64,000 nt of DNA from Cichorium intybus (taxonomy: Eukaryota; Streptophyta; Magnoliopsida; Asterales; Asteraceae): positions 44,679,441 to 44,743,440 of the forward strand of contig CM042012.1 of the NCBI GenBank assembly GCA_023525715.1. Reading direction: 5' to 3'. Positions within the stretch are counted from its first letter, which is position 1. The number at the start of each line of letters is the position of its first letter. Position numbers and translations under genes: made by a program. Positions 35,058 through 48,301 of this stretch are shown here, in pieces. The notes under the pieces were generated by a model. That model did no database searches and was not told where the DNA came from. It saw nothing but the letters and a program-made list of their open reading frames with translations.

Positions 35058-35118
35058 ATTTCGTTGGCATTCCGATGGAGCGCGTGTGGCTCACCGGTAC
35101 ATCGTAACACCTCGAAAT
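35058..35118 (+). other. Constant-loop hairpin, copy A5
   Basis: Stem CGATG (35073-35077) with CATCG (35100-35104), 22-nt loop starting GAGCGCGTGTGG and ending ACCGGTA. Outer ATTTCG (35058-35063) with CGAAAT (35113-35118). Confidence 0.75.
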
Positions 35119-36169
35119 AGTCTTAGGGTGCAGTCATGTGGACTAAAGATCCCGAGAACCATGGAAAGTCACAGTACAAAGAATGGAGTTGTTAGTGAGA
35201 ATGACGGTATGACCAAAATTGAAATATCATCGGATGAAGTGTATAAATGTATAACATTTGAATACATAGAAAGAGTAAAAGGTCAAGTAGGCATAGATAC
35301 ATAACAAGAATTAAATAGTTTAAAAGGAATCTAGAAACCGATAATAGTTTATGTAAAATCCGACTTGGTGATTACCTCGTGGAGACTTGGTAATTAGGCA
35401 ATAGTAGCCACCAATCATATTTTAAGTTTCAATTTTGCATGTTTCACTTCCCGAATAATTTGATTATTCAAAAGTCCACAGTCACTCATACTTTTCGGGA
35501 GTAAGTATGAACAAAGACTGTCGTGAATTGGTTTGTAGATTGTCTAAGGAGTTAGACATTGCAGTAAGACTGCTACAACGTTCATGAGTACTTAGAAATA
35601 GAGATTTGAGTATTGGATAAACCCGTGCTCAATAGATTGCTTCATGGATTACATCACGAGCAATGTTGAGACGATAATATCGTATGATCTTGAAGCGGAG
35701 ACATATGAGTTGAAATTTACGAGTCGGTTGTGCATTGATAATGCGAAACGCATCGGTAACTCGATGTTATAAAACGCATTGTTGTGTACGATGAGATAAG
35801 TAAAAGACACAACCATATGAGTCAAAGCTTATTCGTTCCTTGACCCTGATGGGAAACAGATATCTGTAGGCCGCTCGATGATTTTGAAGTTGACTAAAGT
35901 GCTGGCCAGCCAGGACTAAATTGATGTGTTCAATTAGAAGTTTGAAAGTCATAAGCAGAATCGGAAATCGGGAAACAGAGTATCGGACAGAGATTGATCT
36001 CAATCCATGTCTCGTGTCTGGAAATATCTTGTTGGACGAAGGATCATATGATCACTTATCTTTGGACGGAACTGACTAGGTCAGAGTTCGGCAGCAGTTT
36101 CTAGGAAGCTGCAAGTTGTTTATTAATCAGAAGATAAATTAAAGTCATAGACTTATCCAAGTGGGAGAC

Positions 36170-36211
36170 TGTTGGATTAGGTGTCTAAGCCATGACTTTA
36201 CAACTATATTT
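36170..36211 (+). repeat. 3' LTR of copia A, first 42 bp
   Basis: TGTTGGATTAGGTGTCTAAG... up to TATTT (36207-36211), where B inserts. The LTR resumes with the second TATTT at 44286. Confidence 0.9.
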
Positions 36212-36595
36212 TGTTGGATTAGGTGTCTAAGTCATGACTAATAATTAGTATTTACCTAATTAATAGAAGCACAGTCCATTTGGGTTGCCCTCATGGCTGG
36301 AGGTTTGGTAGAAAATTCGGTAGAGAGAAAGGTTGATTTATTATGGGATTAATAAATCAACAGGAATTAAATATATGGTTTATTAATATATTAAAGTGAT
36401 AATATATTAATTAGAAACTATATTAATTAATTAGGAATTAATCCAGAATTAATTGGATTTAATTTGGGGATTAATTGATTAATTAAAGGTGCAGGGACTG
36501 AAACTGTAATTATTCAATAGTTGAGTAAGTGGCAGTGTGTCAATGACTAGTTGGATTTCGAAAATATATATATGGATATATATATATATTTCGAA

Positions 36596-36715
<120 letters not shown>

Positions 36716-36809
36716 GATAATTAGGGTTTTGAATATAAGATAAAAGGTTTATCTTATTTGAATTCAAATAGGTTTATCCTTAAGGCTTATCAACTGGTTA
36801 TCCTGCAAC

Positions 36810-36817
36810 TATAAATA
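36810..36817 (+). promoter_or_regulatory. TATA box of copia B LTR
   Basis: TATAAATA within AACTATAAATAGGGCTCC. Confidence 0.6.
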
Positions 36818-37099
36818 GGGCTCCCTGGAACCCTAATTCCTGCGCCACTTTTGACACATAATCTCTCTGGAATTTTCGATCCATATACCTTCAAGCTTGG
36901 GTGTGACTTTCGTTTGAGGCTGGATAATTTTGCTGCTCAGCTTCCAAGAAATAAAGGTTGGTTTTTCTGTTTTGATCTTTAGTTTCTTTTATTAGCCTCT
37001 AGGTTTTTGTTATATGTTCAATTAGAAGAAAACATAGATCCTTATAGGTTGCATGTGAACTTAGGTTATTTAGTTCATGGATTGCTTAAAACCTTTCAG

Positions 37100-37111
37100 T
37101 GGTATCAGAGC
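37100..37111 (+). promoter_or_regulatory. Primer binding site of copia B
   Basis: Perfect TGGTATCAGAGC one base after the LTR. Confidence 0.95.
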
Positions 37112-37966
37112 CTGTTTTGTTTTCTTGTTGAATTGCTATAACTGTTTTAGGGTTTAAAGCCTATAAACCCTAATATATATGAAAATCGATTTATAGGATT
37201 AGGGTTTTGGAAACCCTAATCCCCCCTTGCTAAATTTCGAAAATTGTATTAGGGTTTTAGAAGGTTTTCTATTTTTGGTAACTTTATTTGTTAATTAAAT
37301 GGATAACCTTAAACCTTTTTCCTTGAAATCGAAAATTAGGGGTTTAAGGATAGGTTTTAATTAATTTGATTAATTTGGATAAACCTATCTTCATTTGAAT
37401 TAATTTAATTAATTGTTAATTAAAAGATAATTCAAAAGGGATTTAATTAATTTTAAATTGGCGAAATTAATGGAATAAATCCAGAAAATTATTTTAAAAT
37501 GTTTAAAATATTTAGATTTAATTAATTTAATTAATTGGTAATTAAAATTGATTAAATCGAATTTAAGTTTTAATTTAATTCAAAATTTAATTGTTAAATT
37601 TGGTAAAATTAAAAGATAAACCTTGAATATTTTAAAGGGTTTTAAAATACATCTTATATATGTTATTAAAAGTTAATATTATATATATGAGATAAATTTG
37701 GTTAATCAAATCAATAGTAGGCCTCATTCACGAAGCTGGTCTACAAAGTGGGTATAAGGAGACTGCCTATAAAATGGTTGTCTAATGGGTGAACACTCTC
37801 ACCCACCGCTCGCCTGATCAGTGGAGGGTCGTTAGCCGAACGGGTTTGACAGAACCACTAAATCATTAAAAGTATAATGATCAAAGTACTAGAACCTTTA
37901 CACAAAATCCCAATCTAGTTACTTTAGGAAAAATGTGAATTTGATGCTACCCCATGAAATTGCACA

Positions 37967-38040
37967 TTGCACTTTATGAAATGTTGAGGGAGCGTGTGTG
38001 GTTTACCGGCACACCAATAGGGGTTCATAAAGAGTGGCAA
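37967..38040 (+). other. Constant-loop hairpin, copy B1
   Basis: Outer stem CTTTATGAA (37972-37980) pairs perfectly with TTCATAAAG (38024-38032). The inner stem TTGAGG (37984-37989) with CACCAA (38012-38017) has two mismatches. The 22-nt loop starts GAGCGTGTGTGG and ends ACCGGCA. Confidence 0.75.
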
Positions 38041-38045
38041 TGGGT

Positions 38046-38126
38046 GTCTCGGGTGTTATCATTGTTGATGGAGCGTGTGTGGTTTACCGGCACATCAATT
38101 TGAAATGATAATGGACCTCGAGAGTA
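38046..38126 (+). other. Constant-loop hairpin, copy B2
   Basis: Inner stem TTGATG (38065-38070) with CATCAA (38093-38098), outer TTATCATT (38056-38063) with AATGATAA (38104-38111), then TCTCG with CGAGA. Loop identical to B1. Confidence 0.8.
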
Positions 38127-38138
38127 CCAAGCTAATTT

Positions 38139-38217
38139 GCATGGTTATTCACACCCGGTTTGTGATCCTCGACATCCTAGTCACAAACGGTGGGGCATAT
38201 CCGTGATTAAAACATGC
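38139..38217 (+). other. Third leader hairpin of copia B
   Basis: GTTTGTGA (38158-38165) with TCACAAAC (38181-38188) inside GCATG (38139-38143) and CATGC (38213-38217). Confidence 0.7.
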
Positions 38218-38451
38218 TATTGAACAGTTCAATAAATCTCAAAAGAAACTAGGAATTCCATTTATAATAAGATTATTTTTCCGCGGTGGAATCGGCTGAA
38301 TCATCATTCGCCTACCTTTATAAAATTTGCTTATAGATTACGGCATCCCTCTTCTATGTTGCAAATTGTTATAGTTGGATCCTAGCCTTATTTTATATTG
38401 GGTTATTATAAGGACCGACAAGTATCTAATTAAACTTACCTTCTTTTATAG

Positions 38452-40695
38452 ATGTCTTCTGCTGATCAAACCGCTCCCCACTCAAACTCCAGTGTTCCCT
38501 CAATCCTCTCACTGTGTTCCAAGGTTCAATTGAACGGGACAAACTACAATGACTGGATTAGAAACATCAAGATGGCTCTGAGGTACGAGAACAAAGAATA
38601 TGTTCTCGAAACCGAGCTTGTCGATGTCGACCCCGAAACTGCTACTCCCGAGGAAATTGCCTCGTACCAAAAACATTCTGATGATGCGACCAAAGTGGCC
38701 TGCATCATGATTGCCATAATGAACCCCGAATTGCAGAGAATATATGAAGACTACTGGCCCTATGAGATGCACCGTGAGCTTGTGGAAAAGTTCCGTAAGC
38801 AAGAGCGCATCGAAAGGTGCGAAGTGGTCAAGGACTTCACGAACAGCAAACCTAAAGATGGAGAGTCCATCTGTGCCCATGTGCAAAGAATGCAAGGTTA
38901 CGTGGAGCGGCTTAGAAAGCTTGCGATGCCTGTACCGGAGGAGTTGGCCGTTGACATAGTGCTTAACTCCCTACCGAGTTCTTATGACCAGTTCAGGCTG
39001 GCTTATCATTTGAATAACAATCAGGCTAACCTGACTGAGTTGCATCGCATGCTTCGAGTTGCTGAAGACGGGATGAAGGGTAAAAGTGTACCCTCGGTTA
39101 ATCAGCCCGTCCTAGCCATTGGAAGTGGCAAAGGAAAGAAAAGGAAGGGCCCTCTTAAGCAAAATTGGAGGGAAAAGGTTCAGGTCGGGTCATCCAGTAA
39201 TGGCCCGAGAACCAAGACTTCCCATATTCCTTGTGTGGCCAACCCCGATGAAGCCAACTGTTTTTACTGCAAAGAGAAGGGCCATTGGAAGAGAAGCTGC
39301 CCCAAATACTTGCAAGATGTCAAGGATGGGAAAGTAAAGCCATCGACAGCAGGTATATACACTATCTCTAAAAACTCACCATCTTCTAATTCTTGGGTCC
39401 TTGATACAGGATGTGGTTTTCACATTTGTTCTGATATGCAGGGCCTAAAGGAAAGCAGGGAGGTGGAGCACGGTAGACTGAACTTGATCATGGGCAATAG
39501 GAGATCATCCCCTGTTACCAAGATTGGAGTTTATAGTTTAGTGCTTAGTAGTGAAGTTTGTATAGATTTATTAGATTGTTGCTATTCGCCAGAAATGGCA
39601 AGAAATATTATTTCATTTCACGCATTATTCAGACAAGGATTTCATTTTTCTTTTGATAATAATATTGGGTCTATTTCTGTTTTCAAAAATGGTATTTTGA
39701 ATTTTACTGCTTATCCTTGTGATGGTGTGTATGAAATTGTGAAATGTGTTGACAATCTAGGACAAAGTGTAAATTATATTGATTCTACTAGTGATGTGGA
39801 AAAGGCATGTCTGTGGCATAGTCGGCTCGGGCACATCAGCAAGAAACGCATCGCCCAACTCCAAAAGGATGGAGTGTTGGAATCATTCGACCTCAAGTCG
39901 GATGATGTATGCGAATCTTGTCTGTTGGGCAAGATGACTAAATCACCTTTCAAAGGGTCTTTTGAAAGAGGTGAGGGTCTATTGGACATCATTCACACGG
40001 ATGTGTGTGGTCCATTCAGATCAACCACAAAGGATGGCACGCAGTTCTACGTGACTTTTACCGACGATTTTAGTAGATACGGGTATATCTACTTAATCAA
40101 GCACAAGTCGGACACCTTTGAAAAGTTCAAAGAGTTTAAGAACGAAGTAGAAAATCAATTAGGCAGGAAGATAAAGATGCTCAGATCCGACAGAGGCGGA
40201 GAGTATCTAAGTATCGAGTTCCTAGACTATCTAAAGGAATGCGGAATAGTTTCGCAGTTGACACCTCCCAGGACACCACAGTTGAACGGTGTTGCAGAGA
40301 GGCACAACCGAACCCTGTTAGACATGGTTCGTTCCATGATGAGTCGAGCTTCACTTCCCATTCACTTCTGGGGGTATGCCTTAGAGACTGCCGCCCATAT
40401 CCTCAATCTTGTCCCAACTAAGAAGGTTGCGAAAACACCTCATGAGATGTGGACGGCGAAAGCTCCCTCGTTGGCACATTTCAACGTCTGGGGTTGTGAG
40501 GCTTTCGTTAGACGAGAGACTCAAGACAAACTCGCAGACAGAAGCGAAAGGTGTTTCTTCATTGGTTATCCCAAACAGTCCTTTGGATATCTATTCTACA
40601 GACCGAGCGAGGACGTGGTCTTTGTAGCTAGACAAGCAGTCTTTCGAGAGAGAGAGAGAGCTCGTATTCAAAGAGGACAGTGGGAGTACCATTGA
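38452..40695 (+). pseudogene. Copia B Gag-protease-integrase (frame 1), ends in GA-repeat frameshift
   Basis: 747 codons from ATG 38452. Gag core residues ~25-210 (LNGTNYNDWIRNIKMAL, LNSLPSSYDQFRLAYH); basic linker; CCHC knuckle CFYCKEKGHWKRSC (residues 270-283); protease WVLDTGCGFHIC with catalytic DTG; GAG-pre-integrase WHSRLGHISKKRI, zinc finger CESCLLGKMTKSPF; integrase core HTDVCGPFRS (first Asp), LRSDRGGEYLS (second Asp) and PQLNGVAERHNRTLLDMVR (Glu). The frame derails at a (GA)n run near 40643-40662 and stops at 40693-40695. Downstream pol continues in the next frame. The product would be the particle and integration half of the polyprotein. Confidence 0.9.
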
Positions 40696-41487
40696 TCTGG
40701 AAGAAATTCAAGAGTCATCAGATGACGCAACCTTAGGAGAAACTAGCAACCAACATGAGGAAGAAGTTCCTGTTGGTCCGACAGATGTATCCTTACCTCT
40801 TAGGCGTTCTGGTAGGGTTAGCATGCCACCCGAGTTTTATGGGTTCCATATAACTTCGGATGGGGACACGTTTGTCAGTGATAGGACACTGATAAATTTG
40901 GATGAACCAGCTAACTACCAGGAAGCAGTGGCGGGCCCTGAGTCTGCCAAGTGGAAAGAGGCCATGGATAGCGAGATCAAGTCCATGTATGACAATCAAG
41001 TTTGGAACTTGGTTGACAATGTACCGGGTCGAAAGACAGTCGAGTGCAAATGGATCTTCAAGAAGAAGACCGACATGGACGGAAAGGTACACACTTTCAA
41101 GGCAAGACTGGTTGCGAAGGGCTTTACTCAAACCCCAGGGGTTGACTATGACGAGACCTTCTCACCAGTAGCTAAGATAAAGTCTATTAGGATTATGCTG
41201 GCCATAGCTGCATTTCATGACTATGAAATTTGGCAAATGGACGTCAAAACCGCTTTCCTTAACGGGAAGTTGACTGAGGATGTTTACATGAATCAGCCAG
41301 AGGGTTTTGTCGATGCAAAGTATCCAAATAAGGTGTGTAAGCTTGAGAGATCAATCTACGGATTGAAGCAAGCTTCTCGCAGCTGGAATCTTTGTTTCCA
41401 TGAGAAAGTCAAAGAGTTTGGCTTCTCTAGGAGCGAGGATGAGTCCTGCGTATATGTCAAGGCTAGTGGGAGTATAGTAACTTTCTG
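40660..41487 (+). pseudogene. Copia B reverse transcriptase, first part (shifted frame)
   Basis: After the GA run the coding sequence continues in a second frame: acidic linker, RRSGRVSMPPEF, then reverse transcriptase AKWKEAMDSEIKSM, KWIFKKKTDMDGKV, ARLVAKGFTQTPGVDYDETF, PVAKIKSIRIMLAIAA, YEIWQMDVKTAFLNGKL (first catalytic Asp) and MNQPEGF, SIYGLKQASRSWN. A one-base deletion near 41483 (in the VTFLVLYVDD region) breaks it just before the YVDD box. Confidence 0.9.
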
Positions 41488-42486
41488 GTGCTGTATGTCG
41501 ATGACATACAGCTCATGGGAAACGATATTCCAACCTTGCAAGATGTCAAGGCTTGGCTTGGGAAATGTTTCGCCATGAAGGACCTAGGAGAGGCTGCCTA
41601 TATTCTTGGGATTAGAATATTGAGAGATAGGAAGAAAAGACTAATTGGACTTAGTCAGGGTACATACTTGGAAAAGGTACTATAGAGGTTTAGTATGGAA
41701 AATTCCAAGAAGGGAGAGCTACCTATCCAAAGTAATGCGAAGCCGAGTAAGACTCAAAGTCCGAGTACAGACGAGGAAATAGCTGAGATGAGTCGAGTAC
41801 CATACGCTTCAGCTGTGGGGTCGATCATGTACGCTATGACGTGTACTCGCCCTGACGTGGCTTTTGCCTTGAGCATGGTCAGTCGGTACCAGGGTAACCC
41901 TGAAAGGGCGCATTGGATAGCTGTGAAAAATATACTCAAGTACCTGCGAAGGACCAAGAACATGGTGTTAGTCCTCGGTGGCAGTGATACCTTGAGAGTT
42001 GAAGGATATACAGATGCCAGCTTTCAGACGGATAGAGACAGTGGTCGGTCTCAGTCGGGCTGGGTATTCCTTTTGAACGGTGGAGCAGTGACTTGGAAAA
42101 GTTCCAAGCAAGAAACAGTGGCTGATTCTACGTGCGAATCAGAGTACATAGCAGCAAGTGAAGCGTCAAAGGAAGCGGCTTGGCTGAAGAACTTTATCGG
42201 TGACCTTGGAGTAGTCTCGAGCATTCAGGAGCCCTTGGAACTGTTCTGTGATAACAAAGGTGCGGTCGCCTTGACAAAGGAACCGCGAGACCATGGAAAG
42301 TCCAGGCATATCGACAGAAAGTACCACTACATCAGACATAGGGTAGAAGAAGGTCACCTCCTTGTAAAGAGGGTATCATCGGAAGATAATCCTGCAGATC
42401 CCTTGACAAAGGCTCTGAGTAGGATTAAGCATAATCAGCATGCTAGGAGCATTGGATTAAGAGATGATATAAGTTTTTGTAATTAG
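41488..42486 (+). pseudogene. Copia B reverse transcriptase end and RNase H, one amber stop
   Basis: The frame returns to that of gag: LYVDDIQLMGNDIPTLQ (catalytic YVDD), GKCFAMKDLGEAAYILG. TAG at 41683-41685 after LEKVL, then RFSMENSKKGELP and the RNase H domain: VEGYTDASFQTD (catalytic Asp), SKQETVADSTCESEYIA, ELFCDNKGAVALT, and HIDRKYHYIRHRVEEGHL. It ends at TAG 42484-42486. Confidence 0.9.
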
Positions 42487-43324
42487 ATAGGTTTCGAAAC
42501 TTGTAACAATGTATTGTATTTGACTCTTGTGATTTAATAATAGAGATTTATTATGGTTTACTACTCTTGTCAATACTTTATCATTGTGTTTCAAATTTTG
42601 CATGTTTTACTTCCTGAATAATTGGATTATTCAAATATCCACAGTCGATTACACTTTAAGGGAGTAAGTGTGAAGTAAGACTGTCATGAATTGGTAATAG
42701 ATTGTCTAAGGAGTTAGACATTGCAATTGGATTGCTGAACCATTCGTGAGTACTTGGAAATGGAGATTTGAGTATTGGATAAAACCGCGCTCAATGGATT
42801 GCTTCATGGATTTCATCACGAGCAATGTTGAGACGATAATATCTTTTGATCTTTAAGCTAAGACATATGAGTTATGATTTATTAGACGGTTGTTCATTGA
42901 TAATACGAAAACGCATCGGTAACTCGGTGTTATAAAACGTATTGTTGTGAGTGATTTGTCCGGTAAAAGACATAAGTATATGAGTCGAAGTTTATTCGTC
43001 CCTTGACCCTAACGGGGAACAGATATCTGTAGGCCTCTCGATGATTTTAAAGTTGACTAAAATGGTTGGCCAACCGGGACTAAATTGGTAGTCTAAGAGT
43101 CATATGCAAATCGGAAATCGAGGAACAGTGAATCAGACCGGATTGATTTTATCCATGTCTTGAGTCTGAAAAATATCTTGTTGGACGGAGGATCATCTGA
43201 TCACTTATCTATGGACAGGACTGATTAGATCAGAGTTTGGCATTGGTTTCTAGGAAGCTACAAGTGCTGCTTAATTAGAGGTTAAATTGGTAATTATAGT
43301 CATAGACTTATCCAAGTGGGAGAC
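42487..43324 (+). other. 3' untranslated block of copia B
   Basis: 838 bp without coding content, homologous to A's 35400-36169. It ends in the polypurine tract next to the 3' LTR. Conservation between A and B in this block fits cis-acting sequence. Confidence 0.7.
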
Positions 43325-45409
<2,085 letters not shown>

Positions 45410-45536
45410 CATGTTTCAACTTCTCATAACATTCATCAGTTGTTGGCTCATCCTTGTATAACTTTTTGAATATCGATACATGTTTCCAACAAGCATTTTT
45501 GTTGCTCAGTTGACCATTGTAGTTTTTATCCCATTG
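45410..45536 (-). pseudogene. Exon-like fragment of unknown gene next to C
   Basis: Minus strand: a TTATTAG acceptor-like site at 45537-45543 is followed by an open frame QWDKNYNGQLSN, then ACWKHVSIFKKLYKDE and PTTDECYEKLKH, running into the insertion point of C. It is not recognised with confidence; its composition would fit a Myb/SANT-like or trihelix segment. It may be part of the DNA transposon whose end is at 46975. C cut it off. Confidence 0.3.
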
Positions 45537-46135
45537 CTAATAACCAAAAAATCAAATACAATTTCAGCAACAACATGAACATATGAAGATTATTCCACTG
45601 CAAAAAACACCAAGAAATCAGCAACAAATCTGATTCAAAAAACTCAGCAAACAAATTCTAAACACATACACGACACTCCAATATTAAAACCAACTTTTAT
45701 TGCTTTCATTCATCATATATCTATCTAAATCCCAAGTATGTGCTCACTCATTTCATTTATACATTCTAACTGTAGCCTTTCTTTCTCTATATATATAATC
45801 AGATCTCAAGATTACAATAATATCGAGCTATCTATAATCACAGGCTATCAATCTCCTCAAACTACAATTTACATATATAAAATTGCAACAAGCAAGGCCA
45901 TGATTGTAACAAGCAAGCAAAAAAACCATATTTCAGCAATTTCCAACACGATTCAGCAAGAAATCTACAAAATTCAAGGCACGGAATCTACAAAATTCAA
46001 GGCACGAAATCTACAAAATTCAAGGCGATGCTACTAAAATTGAATACTTCCAATTCACACAAAGATAAATGGAGATTCATTTCAAATCGTAACGTAACGG
46101 ATTTGACTATTCTACTAAAATTGAATATTTCCAAT

Positions 46136-46441
46136 TCATACGAAGATAAACGTTCGATTATGACCGACAAGTAGAGGAAAAGACGACTTTGATGATCGGT
46201 AATGATCCGGTGAAATGACTGCTCGGAAGTTGTAATCGTGAGAATGTTGATGAGTCAAGTTAATCTTACTTTGCAATTGAACAATCGGAATCATGAACTC
46301 TGGTTTCAAATCATTGCTGCTGAGGAAACAGGAGAAGATAGTACCGGATGATACAATCAGCACTACGACGACCGTCGTCAGGACAATTGCCGCCGCCGCC
46401 GTCACGTAATCAGATACTCCTCCGTATCTTGTATTCTTCAT
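46136..46441 (-). CDS. Hypothetical short membrane protein
   Basis: Minus frame from ATG at 46441 starts MKNTRYGGVSDYVT and has one strong hydrophobic segment (AAAAIVLTTVVVVLIVSSG, about residues 15-35), then a polar tail. The same frame continues upstream to 46603. No family recognised. It could be a host gene exon or part of a DNA transposon. Confidence 0.25.
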   Translation of the reverse strand: MKNTRYGGVSDYVTAAAAIVLTTVVVVLIVSSGTIFSCFLSSNDLKPEFMIPIVQLQSKINLTHQHSHDYNFRAVISPDHYRSSKSSFPLLVGHNRTFIFV

Positions 46442-46954
46442 GGTTAGTGAGAGACGGTTCAATGTCCAGGTGTGAGAAAAGCGGAGAAAAGAAATCAGAA
46501 AACGGGTCGATTGGAGAAAGAAATCAGAAAAAGGGATGAACAATTTCAGCCAATAATAATACCTGAAAGGAAGACGAAGGAATGAAGCGGTTGGAGATGG
46601 CACCGGCGAAAAACGGATCGATCGGAAGAAGCAACAGTTGGAGATGGCACCGGCGGCAGCTGCGATGCCGGAGGAGTGAAGCGGTGGGGGCGCACCGGAA
46701 GGAAGACGGAGGACTCACTTGATCGGGAACGGGAGGAACGAATTGGGAAGGAAGCCGTATGTTTTTAGGGCACAGATGCTTGAAGCGTATTTTTGTTTAG
46801 AAGAGGTCAAAAGAGGCTGATATGTCACTTCTAGTAAAAGAGGACACGCAGACCTTTTAAGGTGTGCGGGCTGCGAAAAAACAAGTAGTCTGTAGATTGA
46901 AAACATCTATGCACGTCTGCGAGGCTGAAGACAGAAGAGCTTAGAAGTACTTTT

Positions 46955-46975
46955 TAAAAAAAAACAAACAGCCCC
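46955..46975. mobile_element. Possible PIF/Harbinger-like terminal end
   Basis: AAAAACAAACAGCCCC followed by TAA (46976-46978) resembles the terminal inverted repeat GGGGCTGTTTGTTTTT with a 3-bp target site. The partner end would be left of element C or lost. The sequence from 45410 to 46975 may be the right part of this element. Confidence 0.3.
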
Positions 46976-48265
46976 TAAATACGCTTCATTTTTTGGGCAT
47001 TATTACTTCAACCACCTTAAAGTGACCTCTTATTTACCCCCATCTTCTTTACCTCAACACTCTTCTCGATCCTACCTTTTTATCATTTGGGCCTACTGCT
47101 TCAACCTTATTTACATCTTCCGCTATGCAATTTCAGACAGTATTTTGTAATTTGATGGTGACTTAACATCCTCCTGGTTGTAATTTTAGGGTTCTTGAAT
47201 CTTGGATGTTTTGGGTTTCATAGTATTTTCGGGTATCACAATAGCAGCATGCCACTTTCTCTTATTTCAACGGTAACTCAGACGTTGCCTTCCTCTGTCT
47301 TAATCAGGTATGGGTCACTCAATTTTCCTAATTTCCTATATAGGTTTGCTCGTTTGCCTGTTTTTGCTTCTTACTAATTACTAAAAGCCATAGACTTTTT
47401 TAATAAATTTCAATATTTGTCAAAAGTTAACATGTTGTTGCATAACTTTTATAGTAAAATAATAAGCTTCTCAGAGTTTAGAATAAACTTCACACACGAT
47501 AAACTCTCTTTTTTAAAGATGTCAACGTTTTCATTTAGAATTAGGTTTCCAGCATCACTTATTCTAAAGCACACAATCACTTTTAGACACAAAACACCTT
47601 TAATAGAATCAATATATCAACAATCACACAATTAATTATTACATATTAAATATTTACACACAAAACACCTACTTTATTAACAATTAAATTAAGATAATAT
47701 ACAACCGATAATCTTGAAAAAACCAAATACAAAAATCCTCTTTTATTGGAACTTTAAGAAAAAAAACTAAACTCAACATAATAAATAACCAATTTAGTAC
47801 AATACATGCTATAAGAAGCAAAAATGTTAATTTTTTATTACATTTTTTTTTTTACTTAAAAAGTGGATAAACGCAGGAAATGACGTTTTGCTTTCGGTTC
47901 TATGATGTTATAGCAGTAGCACCATTACGATTGCAATGAAATTATGATGTTATTTTCAGCATTTTAACTTATGTTATTCCTTTAGTAATTAAGACCAAAT
48001 TTTATTATATTTTCTTACTTAAAAAGTGGATAGAACATTAACACATACAACATTACATTGAATCTTTTGTGATGACAAAGCTTTTGACGTTTACTTTCAA
48101 CCAGGAGGAACAATTTTTTATAGCTTGATTACTATATACAATTATTTATAGCTTGATTACTATTTTGTATATAGTTACTTAGGCCATCTTGTAAACATAA
48201 CCCACAAATGGCATATTCCTATGTAAATTAAATATAACCAACTTATCATAGCTCAATTCTTTCAC
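46976..48265. other. Intergenic, AT-rich
   Basis: No gene, RNA or repeat that I can support. Short open frames (47195-47377, 47417-47635) have no recognisable content. Confidence 0.5.
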
Positions 48266-48301
48266 TTTTCTAACCGCGTGAAGCGCGGTCGCCATTTGCT
48301 T
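48266..48301 (+). mobile_element. Helitron-like 3' end (weak)
   Basis: Hairpin ACCGCG (48273-48278) with CGCGGT (48284-48289) followed 10 bp later by TTGCT-TG. Position and GC hairpin resemble Helitron 3' termini, but the CTAG is not present. Confidence 0.3.

Larger units (their letters stand above)
33780..36169 (+). other. Copia A non-coding region after F, hairpin-rich
   Basis: No pol domain in any frame. Contents: constant-loop hairpins A4 (34105-34175) and A5 (35058-35118), two AAAGT-loop hairpins (34433-34475, 34598-34618), and from about 35400 a block homologous to B's 3' untranslated part (42590-43324; for example AAGGAGTTAGACATTGCA in both). It ends with the polypurine tract AAGTGGGAGAC before 36170. 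The open frame 35047-35304 covers hairpin A5 and has no recognisable product. Confidence 0.7.

Noticed and set aside
35047..35304. 85-codon frame in copia A as a remnant of pol
   Set aside because: No pol motif; it covers hairpin A5, and the frame shows no similarity to B's protein.
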